Shown here piece after piece: positions 53,595-63,800 of a DNA stretch of 64,000 nt; the stretch's first letter is position 1, and each line of letters begins with the position of its first letter. Origin of the DNA: Pedobacter kyungheensis (lineage in GTDB: Bacteria > Bacteroidota > Bacteroidia > Sphingobacteriales > Sphingobacteriaceae). Location of the stretch: the NCBI RefSeq assembly GCF_000812965.1, contig NZ_JSYN01000023.1:1-64000 (forward strand). The letters run 5' to 3'. The notes below the pieces were generated by a model, which was not told the origin of the DNA, did no database searches, and worked only from the letters and a program-made list of their open reading frames with translations. The position numbers were made by a program, and so were the translations under genes.

Positions 53595-53997
53595 TAAATA
53601 ATAAAGTAAATAACTTGAAGCGAGGAGCTTAGTATGATACCGGTAAAATGGTTTAACAGGTTATCGCTTTAAGTTTAAAATAACAGATACACCTTCATAT
53701 TAAGGTGTATTTCTAACCAGATTTTTAACGCAAACAACAAGAATTATGAGCCAATTCTACAAAAACTCAAATTAGGAAGGTCTATTTTAACGCAATCGAA
53801 AACCTTTGCCTAACTAGCAGGCTGTAAAAAGCAAAAACAAACATCCCTCTTTAACCGGAAAACATTATTAATTAAACATTAGCTAAGCATATTCAGATCA
53901 TGCCTGGCCCAAATTGTAACTACCCATAAAGTGTTGCGTGCCTGCACGTGCCATCGCATGGACATAATTAATATTAAAAACTAACCAAATAACTAAT
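53595..53997 (+). other. Long leader region of the second susC
   Basis: About 400 bases without a gene between the presumed promoter and the susC start. It contains a perfect 9-base hairpin, ATACACCTT (53687-53695) and AAGGTGTAT (53702-53710), a small CGTGC/GCACG stem near 53938, and ends with TAAAAACTAACCAAATAACT just before the ATG. The third susC has a leader of similar length with the same ending. Confidence 0.45.
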
Positions 53998-56900
53998 ATG
54001 AACTTAAAATTTCTACGTAAATTATCCTGGGTTTTGTTGCTCCTGACGATGATCAGTACCACGTTGTTGGCTCAGCAACGGCAAATTACGGGTAAGGTTG
54101 TCGATAAGAAAGACGGTCAGCCTGTTCCCGGCGTTACCGTTGGTATACGCGGCAAAACCAATAATGTAAGTACCAATGATAAAGGTGAATTTGCATTGGT
54201 AGCCGATCCCTCAACCGATGCATTGGTTTTCTCTTATGTAGGTTACACCAGACAGGTGATTCCGCTGGCCGGCAAAACCAATATTACGGTAAGCTTTGTT
54301 GAAGATTCCAAAAATTTGGATGAAGATGCTGTTGTGGTAATTGGTTACACCACCAAAAAAAAATCAGAAATTCTTGGTGCTGTAGCAACTATAAGTGGTG
54401 CTGAAATTCAGGATGTTCCAGCTCCGAATTTGGCAGGCGCATTAAGAAATAGAGTAGCCGGTGTTGGTGTAAGTCAAACTTCCGGACGTCCGGGTTCGCC
54501 AATTACTTTAAACATTAGGAATTCTACAACCACCACTGCAGCAGCCGGTACTACTGACGAGCCGCTTTACGTGGTAGATAATATTACAGTAACCAGAGAT
54601 GCTTTCGACAATATCGATGCTTCTATGATAGAGAACCTAACCTTTTTAAAGGATGCTTCAGCTGCAATTTATGGGGCCGCCGGTGCAAAAGGTGTTATCT
54701 TAGTCACTACAAAAAAAGGCAGGATTGGTAAACCAAGTATAACCTACAACGGTTATTTAGGTATTTCTGATGCGATTAAGGTACCCAAAATGTTATCTGC
54801 TTATGAGCATGCCTCATTACTAAATGATACTTACCGTTCGCAAGGTGCAGCAGCATCAGAATACTTCGCTCCTGAAGATTTAGAATACATTAAAACGCTT
54901 GATTATAAAAGCTGGTACGATGAAGTTTGGCAGGCAGCTACCACACAGAGACATAATATAGGTATTTCTGGTGGCAGTGATAAAATTACCTTTTTTGCCG
55001 GAGGAAGTTATCAGGGTGAAAATGGAAACTATGCCGGAATGAAATTTAATAAATATTCGTTCAGAAGTGGTGTGGTGGCAACAGTAGCCAATGGCTTAAA
55101 AGCCGATGTTAACTTTAACGTTGATTATGGCACTAAAGAACTACATCATAATGCTCAAGATAATGATGCACCTTTTTTTGAAAGACTGATAACCATTCCA
55201 AGATGGGTTCCAATTAGTATTGATGGAAAATATGTGAACTATAACGTAAACGGAGTAAACACTGCCAATATCAATCCTTTAGCTATTTCCGAATCTGGTT
55301 ATTACAATAATGGTTCAAATAAATCATACCGCATCAATGCTTCATTAACTTATGAGCCAACTTTTCTGAAAGGGCTTGTACTTAAGGGCCAGATTTCGCA
55401 ATCAAGCGGCTCGTCAAAAAACACGCAATACGTTCCACCTTTTACCTTATATAACTTTGTTAAGCGAGGTAATAACCAGGAATTGTTTACCAATCAGTTA
55501 CCAACTGCTACAGCGCCTACTTTTCAGCCAACTACAGCAACAAGTGCAAACTTTACACCTGGATTAAGCGATAATAACAGCTACCAGTTTTTCTTAACAC
55601 TTCAATACAATAAAACCATTGCTAAACACAGCTTTAGTGTTTTAGCCGGTGCTGAGCAAAGCGAAGGTAATTCACAAAATTCTGCTGTCCGTTATACCAA
55701 TCAACTTATTCCGGGGGTAGATCAGTATTTTGCTTTTGATGTCAACACTTTGGTGGCATCAAATTTAGATCGAACAGCAGTTTCCAAACGTTCAGGTTTT
55801 GCCCGCTTTAGTTATGATTTTGATAAGAAATACCTGGTTGAAGGTATTGCCCGTATCGACGCGTCATCTAACTTCGCTTTAGGTAACCGCTGGGGCGTAT
55901 CACCTAATATCGGTATTGGATGGGTAGTAAGTCAGGAAAAGTTCTTTAAAAACAGTAACGCCCTTAGTTTTATCAATTTCTTAAAATTAAAAGCAAATGT
56001 TGGTATTACCGGTGACGACAGGGTTGGTGTTCGTTTATGGCAGGATCGTTTCCAGATTGATGTAACCAATGGATACATATTCGGGAATACCAATGGAAAT
56101 AGTTTGAACCGTTCGCGCCTGGCTAACCCTGATATTACCTGGGAAAAGAAGAGAACAATTAACGTGGGTTTAGAAACTTCGATGTTTAACAACAAATTAG
56201 ATATCAGTATTGAGGCATTCCAGAACTATACTTACGATGGTTTCGAACTAGGCGCAAATAATCAATACCCACAATATTTCGGTACTCAGGCGCCCGTGTT
56301 AAATTACAGACAACTTTATAACTGGGGCTCCGAATTTACTATTGGTTATAAAGCAAAACTTGCAACAGATTGGAACCTTAGTGCCAGCATGAATTTCTCT
56401 TATGGTAATTCAGTTACCGACAGAATACTTTACACACCGGGTAACTTAATTAACAATACCTTTCCTAACTTACAATTGTTCGGAACCGATCCACGCAAGT
56501 ACAATACCAGCAACTATGGATTGAAAAATCTAGGTATGTTCAGAACACAAGGCGAAGTTGATGCCTGGATGGCGAAATATCCGAACTACAGGATCTACGA
56601 TAAAATTCCTCAACCGGGATGGCTTTACTACGAAGACACTAATGCTGATGGGGTAATTTCTGATAGTGATTTGGCTCCGATGTATAATAATACCAATCCA
56701 TTTTTGTCTACTGGTATCTCATTAAACTTAAGCTATAAAAACTTCAGTTTAAACACGAATATCAATGCCAGGTTTGGTGGTAAAATTTTCTATGACAGCA
56801 GAGCCAGAACAGCTCCATCAAAAACCAGAAACACCCTGACTATCTGGCAAGACCGTTGGACAATAGATAATCCAATGGAGGGTAAATATCCTAGATTCGA

Positions 56901-57159
56901 TGATCCGTCATTAGGAATAAACTCAGATTTCTGGGCAGTTGACGGAACCATGATTCGTATCAATACCATGACGTTGAGTTATAAAGCACCTACTGCTTTT
57001 GCAAACAAACTAGGAATCAATGGTGCCCGCATATTATTAACAGGAAATAATCTTTGGACGATTGTAAATCCTTTGCCTTACAAAGATCCATATACTTCAA
57101 GTGCGTGGGATTACCCAATGTTGAGGACGATCTCTTTAGGATTAAGTGTTAACCTATAA
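53998..57159 (+). CDS. SusC/RagA family TonB-linked outer membrane protein
   Basis: A 1053-residue porin without an STN domain. Signal peptide (to LLAQ), carboxypeptidase-like regulatory domain at about residues 27-110 (ITGKVVDKKDGQPVPGVTVGIRG), TonB-box-like VVVIGYTTKKKSEILGAVATI, plug domain with LYVVDNITV and the SusC marker DASAAIYGAAGAKGVILVTTKKG, then a 22-strand barrel region ending LRTISLGLSVNL. It imports oligosaccharides with its SusD partner 10 bases downstream. The absence of an STN domain means control is not through a FecR anti-sigma factor, in line with the shared AT-rich element upstream. Confidence 0.95.
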   Translation: MNLKFLRKLSWVLLLLTMISTTLLAQQRQITGKVVDKKDGQPVPGVTVGIRGKTNNVSTNDKGEFALVADPSTDALVFSYVGYTRQVIPLAGKTNITVSFVEDSKNLDEDAVVVIGYTTKKKSEILGAVATISGAEIQDVPAPNLAGALRNRVAGVGVSQTSGRPGSPITLNIRNSTTTTAAAGTTDEPLYVVDNITVTRDAFDNIDASMIENLTFLKDASAAIYGAAGAKGVILVTTKKGRIGKPSITYNGYLGISDAIKVPKMLSAYEHASLLNDTYRSQGAAASEYFAPEDLEYIKTLDYKSWYDEVWQAATTQRHNIGISGGSDKITFFAGGSYQGENGNYAGMKFNKYSFRSGVVATVANGLKADVNFNVDYGTKELHHNAQDNDAPFFERLITIPRWVPISIDGKYVNYNVNGVNTANINPLAISESGYYNNGSNKSYRINASLTYEPTFLKGLVLKGQISQSSGSSKNTQYVPPFTLYNFVKRGNNQELFTNQLPTATAPTFQPTTATSANFTPGLSDNNSYQFFLTLQYNKTIAKHSFSVLAGAEQSEGNSQNSAVRYTNQLIPGVDQYFAFDVNTLVASNLDRTAVSKRSGFARFSYDFDKKYLVEGIARIDASSNFALGNRWGVSPNIGIGWVVSQEKFFKNSNALSFINFLKLKANVGITGDDRVGVRLWQDRFQIDVTNGYIFGNTNGNSLNRSRLANPDITWEKKRTINVGLETSMFNNKLDISIEAFQNYTYDGFELGANNQYPQYFGTQAPVLNYRQLYNWGSEFTIGYKAKLATDWNLSASMNFSYGNSVTDRILYTPGNLINNTFPNLQLFGTDPRKYNTSNYGLKNLGMFRTQGEVDAWMAKYPNYRIYDKIPQPGWLYYEDTNADGVISDSDLAPMYNNTNPFLSTGISLNLSYKNFSLNTNINARFGGKIFYDSRARTAPSKTRNTLTIWQDRWTIDNPMEGKYPRFDDPSLGINSDFWAVDGTMIRINTMTLSYKAPTAFANKLGINGARILLTGNNLWTIVNPLPYKDPYTSSAWDYPMLRTISLGLSVNL

Positions 57160-57169
57160 TTTTTGAGCA

Positions 57170-59056
57170 ATGTTTAAGCAAATAAAAAACAATATAAAAA
57201 AGGCTGTAGCTATCTTAAGTTTAGCAGCACTTTTGCCGGCTTGTGTAAATAAAGATGAATTTTTCTTATTGCCAGATACCGGAGGTATCGATCAGGCCAT
57301 CTGGGATAACGAAGGTTCTGTACAACTACACCTGAACAGGGTTTACGATGTAGCCATGTATCAATTCCCTTTGCAGCTAACACCAGATCGTTATGGTGTT
57401 CATTATGCCAGCGATGAAAACTATTTTCCGGATGGTGATGCCAATGCAAAAGCTGCCCTTGGCTTACAGGGTGTATTGGGAAATAACGATGTGAGATATA
57501 CCGGAAATACCTATGGCGGTAATCCTGGCAATAATAAGTACTGGGATATTGCCAGATGTAATGATGCTATTGCCAATCTTCCGAACAGTACGATGGCAAC
57601 CCCTAAGAAAAATGAACTGCTTGGACAGTACTATGCATTGAGGGCAATTACCTATTTCGAATTGGTTAAAGTTTATGGAGGTGTTCCGCTTCCACTAACA
57701 CCACAGGGAGCCGACAGTATTTATGATGAAGGTAGAAGGCCTGCCAAAGAATGTTTTGCGGCGATATTGAGTGATTTGAACAACGCAATTGCTTTATTGG
57801 ACGGTTTTGCACCAGATGATAATAGCGGAAGAGGTAAAATTACCAAGCTAATTGCCACTTGTTTAAAAGCAAAAGTGTTGTTCTATTGGGCTAGTCCTCA
57901 ATTCAATCCGACCAATGATGCCAAGCATCCTTATCAGGCATCGAGATGGACTGATGCTTTAACCGTTAATAAGGAAGCTTACGATATGTGCGTTTCGGCA
58001 GGGAAAAAATTAATGCCAAATTATCTGGATATTTTTCGGGTAGAAGGTACCAACAACACTGAGGCAATTCTCGTTAGGACTTATTCAAATACGGTACCCA
58101 ATAGAGGTAATGGAACAGAACAGCGTGTTAGACCAACATCTGAAGGTGGAAGCCCTAACACCTATTTTATGCCCACAACAAAAATGTTGGATGCCTACCC
58201 GATGAAAGATGGAAAACCACTAAATACTTCTACTGCTTTTCCGTATGATGCGACCATGTTCTGGCAAAATAGGGATCCGAGGTTTGAAGCAACTTTTGCT
58301 ACAAACGGATCAGTGTATCCTTTGAGTGGAAATACAAATAGAAAACAATGGAATTATAACTTAGCAGTTGGTGAGAGTAATGGAAATGCGGTGTATGTTA
58401 AACGTTTTTCTACACCTACCTTAACAGCAAGTGCTTCTGTTTACAATAGCTCAGTAGGTGGAGGAAGTGGTATGGATTGGATTGAACTTAGGTTTGCAGA
58501 GGTAATGTTAAATTATGCCGATTGTTTGAATGAAACCGGAAATATAGCAGGTGCAAAAGATTTGGTGAGACAAATTCGCGTTAGAGCAGGAGTGGTAGCA
58601 GGCGATGCCGATTACGGACTTGCGCTGGCAGGAAGTACCCCTCAACTACGCAACTTAATTCTTAATGAAAGACAAATTGAATTCGCTTTCGAAAATAAAC
58701 GTAATTCAGACTTGAGAAGATCGCGCACCATGCACTTGCTAACAGGGAATATGTCTAAACTGGAAATTCAATTAGTGAACCCTCCTGTAGGAGCAGACCT
58801 GAAAGATAAAAAGGTATTGGAAGATCCAACAGTTCCCGGAGGTACAACCGCTTTTAGAGAAACTTTAAACATTAACGATAAGGCTACTTATACCAAATAT
58901 TTTAAGAACGTTGTAATTACTAATACCACTTATTTACCATATAACGTACCTGAGTTTCACTATTTCTATACCTTCCATAATGATTTTGTAAGTTTTGGTA
59001 ATAAAATTTTGCCAACAATTGGATGGGCCGGAGGTACATTTGACCCCCTTGATTAG
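57170..59056 (+). CDS. SusD/RagB family nutrient-binding lipoprotein
   Basis: A 628-residue SusD with lipobox ALLPAC. Family marks are NKYWDIARCNDAIANLP, LLGQYYALRAITYFELVKVYGGVPL with its TPR helices, WIELRFAEVMLNYADCLNETGN and LILNERQIEFAFENKRNSDLRRS. It is longer than the first SusD (524 residues), mainly in loops, suggesting a larger or more branched ligand. Co-transcribed with susC and followed after 42 bases by another lipoprotein gene. Confidence 0.95.
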   Translation: MFKQIKNNIKKAVAILSLAALLPACVNKDEFFLLPDTGGIDQAIWDNEGSVQLHLNRVYDVAMYQFPLQLTPDRYGVHYASDENYFPDGDANAKAALGLQGVLGNNDVRYTGNTYGGNPGNNKYWDIARCNDAIANLPNSTMATPKKNELLGQYYALRAITYFELVKVYGGVPLPLTPQGADSIYDEGRRPAKECFAAILSDLNNAIALLDGFAPDDNSGRGKITKLIATCLKAKVLFYWASPQFNPTNDAKHPYQASRWTDALTVNKEAYDMCVSAGKKLMPNYLDIFRVEGTNNTEAILVRTYSNTVPNRGNGTEQRVRPTSEGGSPNTYFMPTTKMLDAYPMKDGKPLNTSTAFPYDATMFWQNRDPRFEATFATNGSVYPLSGNTNRKQWNYNLAVGESNGNAVYVKRFSTPTLTASASVYNSSVGGGSGMDWIELRFAEVMLNYADCLNETGNIAGAKDLVRQIRVRAGVVAGDADYGLALAGSTPQLRNLILNERQIEFAFENKRNSDLRRSRTMHLLTGNMSKLEIQLVNPPVGADLKDKKVLEDPTVPGGTTAFRETLNINDKATYTKYFKNVVITNTTYLPYNVPEFHYFYTFHNDFVSFGNKILPTIGWAGGTFDPLD

Positions 59057-59098
59057 TCTTTAAAGAACAGATGTTTCAGTTGATTAAAAATTAAAATA

Positions 59099-60085
59099 AT
59101 GAAAACTAGATATATTAATAAGTTACTCATCGGGTTGTGTGTGATTCTTTTTGCATCATGTAAAAAGGAATCGGCAAACATATTTAACATGTTCGAAGAT
59201 GTTACTGTAACTTTCAACAATAGCGATCCGCGTTGTGTTACCGATTATAAAGTAATTAACGACAAAGAAGAGGTATGGATTGATTTTACCATTAACTCTG
59301 CTAAAGAAGATATGTACTCTTACATATTTGAAGTTTCTGCAGGTACAGCGCAAGCAACTCGTTATACAGTTGCAATTACCGATCCTACCCAGCGCAGAAA
59401 TTTTTCATCAATTATAAAACTTCCTAATAGTGCTTTCCCGGCAGCAGCGCTTCGTGATGGCAAACAAAGCTATCGGATTTGTGCCTTGAATGAAAAGGGA
59501 ATATATATTGGCGATGGTTACAAAAAAGTAACTGTTGATGTAAATCCAAGTTTTATGATTTATGCCAACAGGGATATTTATTTACCAGATACTGTGGGTA
59601 AAAGTTTACCAAGCTTTTTCTCACTTACTGATGCAACAGGTTTTAGTTATACAAACGCAGCAGCTAATGCAGCGAAGATAGATTTTGGGATCTATAGAAA
59701 ACCTGGTTCCAATACTACTGTACAAACACCAACCTGGGTAGTTAATTTATACTCCCCAAGTGTAGCTACTAATCCATTAACAGTTTATGATATTAGTGGT
59801 TTTAGCCCAAAGAGAACCACTAAGTTTAGCCAGCCAGTTACCGGACAAGCAAATGCATTTCTGACAACAGCAATTTCAGGCTCTTCAATAGAGACTTTAG
59901 CGAAAGCAAGGGTAATTACTTTTAACGAAACTACCCAAGCTGCTCCGGCTAATGGGTTGGCAGCAGGTAACGCAGTGTTTTTCCTTACTCCTGAAGGCAA
60001 GTATGGTATGCTGTATATTAATGCGGTTACTTCTGATTTACAGAAGCGGCCTTTCATTAACGTGAGCATAAAAGTACAACGCTAA
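59099..60085 (+). CDS. Surface lipoprotein downstream of SusD, unrecognised family
   Basis: A 328-residue lipoprotein with lipobox LFASC. The mature part is beta-rich: an N-terminal Ig-like section (VTVTFNNSDPRCVTDYKVIND, VWIDFTINSAKEDMYSYIFEVSAG), a middle part with PDTVGKSLPSFFSLTDATGF and a C-terminal part ending YGMLYINAVTSDLQKRPFINVSIKV. Position after susD matches the surface glycan-binding proteins (SusE/SusF-like) that help capture polysaccharide. No known domain could be named. A strong terminator follows at 60141-60176. Confidence 0.6.
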   Translation: MKTRYINKLLIGLCVILFASCKKESANIFNMFEDVTVTFNNSDPRCVTDYKVINDKEEVWIDFTINSAKEDMYSYIFEVSAGTAQATRYTVAITDPTQRRNFSSIIKLPNSAFPAAALRDGKQSYRICALNEKGIYIGDGYKKVTVDVNPSFMIYANRDIYLPDTVGKSLPSFFSLTDATGFSYTNAAANAAKIDFGIYRKPGSNTTVQTPTWVVNLYSPSVATNPLTVYDISGFSPKRTTKFSQPVTGQANAFLTTAISGSSIETLAKARVITFNETTQAAPANGLAAGNAVFFLTPEGKYGMLYINAVTSDLQKRPFINVSIKVQR

Positions 60086-60140
60086 TTAAAGCATCACCCG
60101 GCGGGTAACACCGCCACAATTTTATATATTTGGTTAGAAG

Positions 60141-60176
60141 AAAAAGGGAGCAGCGAGTGCTCTCTTTTTTTGTTTT
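60141..60176 (+). terminator. Rho-independent terminator after susCD-lipoprotein operon
   Basis: AAAAAGGGAGCA and TGCTCTCTTTTT arms (one wobble pair) around GCGAG, then TTGTTTTT. Confidence 0.9.
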
Positions 60177-60416
60177 TACACTACACTAAATACAAAATCT
60201 GACCAAAACATTCCCTTTGTGCAGCTATAATTCTCCATTAGCAACCTCTCTTCTATACCAAAACTCCCGTATTTAAGCTTGAATCTTAAAATAGTTATAA
60301 AAATACCTGTTTTACTTTTGTAATTCTTTCTTTACCAAAGTCTCCAAATAAACGTCTAAACAACGTTTTAAATAGCTCAAATGTTAAATTTTAAAACTTT
60401 AACACTTTTTTATTTA

Positions 60417-60444
60417 AATATTGTATTTATATATGAATATAATA
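60417..60444. promoter_or_regulatory. Shared AT-rich element, copy D, 425 bases before the third susC
   Basis: AATATTGTATTTATATATGA with AT-rich continuation; the same TTTTTATTTAA precedes it and CTTGTA follows it as at copy C, so the similarity spans about 55 bases between the two susC promoters. Confidence 0.5.
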
Positions 60445-60841
60445 CTTAACTTGTACTCAGCATTTAACATTGCATAATACAGATTATTATATCATTGAAA
60501 GTTGGATAATATCTTATACTAATTAGATAACATCTTGTTTAAAATAAACATAATCTGTCGGCAAATTTGAATTAATATACTTTCTAACCAAAAAAATAAA
60601 TACTGAGACCAATACAAAACAGGAGCCAAGTCATCAATTCTATTTTAGGCCTTTTTACCTGAAATAAAAAACAGACCATTTTTCCTGCTTTGTTAAAAAT
60701 CAAAATTAGACAAGAAAACAAACCTTATTTTCTCTATCTCAGATTAGCGCACTCCAATTAACAAGCAAAATAAAAGAAGAAATACACGATGCGTTCACGG
60801 CAACAAATCGCGTAAGCATTAAAAACTAACCAAATAATAAG
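60445..60841 (+). other. Long leader region of the third susC
   Basis: About 390 bases of AT-rich sequence without a gene, from the presumed promoter to the start codon. It ends in TTAAAAACTAACCAAATAAT just before the ATG, nearly identical to the end of the second susC leader. No riboswitch could be recognised. Confidence 0.45.
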
Positions 60842-63800
60842 ATGAACTTAAAATTTTTGCAAAAAATTTCTTTGTCCATGCTGTTTATGCTTCTTGCAAG
60901 CACCATTCTCTATGCCCAGGACCGTAAGGTTACCGGTAAAGTGGTAGATCAGGCAGACGGACAGGGGATACCCGGCGTAAACGTAAGTTTAAAAGGGGTT
61001 CCGAGCAATGTGAGCACCAATTCAGATGGCGTTTTTACCATTCAGATAAAATCAAACAGCGATGTGTTGGTTTTCTCGTACATTGGCTATGTACGCCAAC
61101 AAATTACCGTGGGCAGCCAAAGCAACATTACCGTTAAACTGGTATCGGATAATAAAGAGCTTGACGATGTTGTAATTGTGGGTTACGGTACGCAAAAGAA
61201 AGCCTCTTTAACAGCAGCTATCGCACAGCCCGATCTTAAAAAGGTGGAAGATGTACCCGCATTGAGTTTAAGTGCTGTATTACGCGGTACTATGCCAGGC
61301 GTAACTGTTTCTGGCGGTGTACAACGTCCCGGACAAACTGCCAGCATTACCGTTAGAAATCCATCTGTGCTTTCAAAAGATAGTCAGCAAGGTACAAATC
61401 CCATTTATGTAATTGATGATGTGGTGCGTACACAACAGGATTTCGAGCAACTCGATCAAAGCATGGTAGAAAGTATCTCTGTATTGAAAGATGCCGAAGC
61501 GGCTATTTTCGGGGTTTCAGGCTCAAATGGTGTGGTTTTAGTCAGAACAAAACGAGGCAGAATTGGTACGCCACGTATCAATTTCAGTTCTACAGTAGGC
61601 TTTTCCAATGCAACCAAACTTCCTGAACTGATGTCGGGATTAGACTTGGGTAACTACGTTAATGATTACCTGAATGCATCTGTATATGCACAAACTGCAT
61701 CAGGTGTTCCCAATACCAATTATATCAATACCGATGGTTATCGTGTAATTAACGGGGTGGCCGATCTTACGCGCCAAACACAATGGTACACACCAGATGA
61801 GTTGCAGTATTTTGCCAATAACAATCACAACTGGTTAAAAGAAGCTTTCCAAACTTCAACACTGCTGCGCAATGCGCTTAATATTAGTGGTGGTACCGAT
61901 AAGGTAAACTATTTCATTGGGGGCGATTATGTAACACAGAACTCCAATTTTAAAGGAATCAATTCTGATAAATATGGTTTGAGGGCATCTATTGAAGCTA
62001 AATTATCCAAACGCTTAACCGTATCAGGATCTATCAGCGGCGATGTTAACTCTACAAAAAGTTATTTCTACAAACTAAACAGCACATCAGAAAGTTTAGA
62101 TAACGATGTGGCCAGCTTACAAAACGTTAACCCCTGGTCTGAATATTACATTGATGGAAATCCGGTAATTCTTGGTTCAAGCAATACCGGTGGTTTAGAT
62201 AACGTAAACTTCTTTTTGGTACAAAATTCAGATAACTTTACCGGTGGTAAACGTTATACCATGAACTTCTTAGGTAAGTTAACCTACGATATCCCGGGGA
62301 TAAAAGGCCTTCAGGCTACTTTTACAGGTAATAAAAACATCAATTCATCCAACTCTAAACAATTCGGAACCACCTTTACTTACTATAAATATGCCGGACA
62401 GGGTTTAAACAGCCACATTCCGGGTGGAGCTTTATTGGGTACTTATACCATTAAAAATGGCGACCGTGTACGTTTGAACCCAATTTTCGCTGAAAACTAT
62501 CAGTTAAATGCAGGTTTTAACTACAACAGGAGTTTTGGAAAACACAATATCTCGGCGCTTGCCCTGGTAGAGCAAAGAGAAAGTAGCTCTGAAGGTGTTG
62601 CAGCCATGACCGAGGGCGTTGTAGCGGGTGGTTTACCATACCAAACATTTACAGTGGGTACCCAAACCTCTACACAATCTTCGCAAATAAGCCAGGATGG
62701 TTTTCAATCTTTCATTTCAAGAATTAACTACGATTACGACAATAAATACCTGTTGCAATTGGTATATCGTAGAGACGGTAGCGCCAAGTTTAGTCCGGGT
62801 AACAACTGGGGTAATTTCCCGGCCGCATCGGTAGGATGGGTAATCTCGCAGGAGAACTTCTTTAAAAATAATGTTAAATGGATCGACTTCTTAAAACTAA
62901 GGGCCAATGTAGGCTTAACCGGTACCGACGCAACCAAAGCTTACCAATATTTAAGCTCTTACAATTTAGGTACAGGTAGTTCGGGCGGTGCAGTATTTAA
63001 TGAAGGCGATAGAAGCATTGCCATTAAAACCAACGTGGCTATTCCTAATGGCGCAGTAGTTTGGGACCATGCTTTAAAAACCAATTACGGTTTTGATATG
63101 CAGCTGTTAAAAGGAAAATTAAGCTTATCAGGCGATTATTTCTGGAACCACAACTACGATATGCTGGCAACCTTGCAATCGTCGGTTTCATTCCTGATTG
63201 GTGCTGCGGTACCAACCGAAAATTATGGTTCGCTCAATAATTTTGGTTACGAATTTTCAGCTACCTGGAAAGATAAAATTGGCGATAAATTCACTTATAG
63301 TTTTAGTCCTTTCTACACCTGGAATGACAATAAAATCATCAAATACGATTTGGCCTCAGGAAAAGTAGGTACCATTGAAGATTTAACCGGAAAATCAAGC
63401 GATGCAGGTTATTTCGGATACAAATCTTTGGGTATCATCAGAACTCAGGCAGATGCCGATGCCATTATCGCCCAGCGTGCAAACGCAGCCGGTGGTATCA
63501 ATAAAGTTAAAATCCTCGATAACTTCCTGCAGCCGGGTATGATCAATTACGAAGATGTAAACGGCGATGGTTTAATTACAGTGGCCGATAAACAATTTAT
63601 CACCAAACGTCAGAATAACCACAACAATTTAGGTTTAAACTTTAGCGTCGGTTACGAAGGGATTAACCTCAATGTAATTGCAGGTTTATCATGGGGCGGA
63701 TATACATCAGTAGGCGGGTTAAAAGCAAGTGGAACCGGTGCAACCGTTTACAACAACCGTGCTTCTTACTGGGCCGATCACTGGACCCCAACCAATACAG

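Noticed and set aside
60445-60841. Riboswitch in the susC leader
   Set aside because: No known aptamer pattern or conserved stem could be recognised; it is reported only as a long leader.
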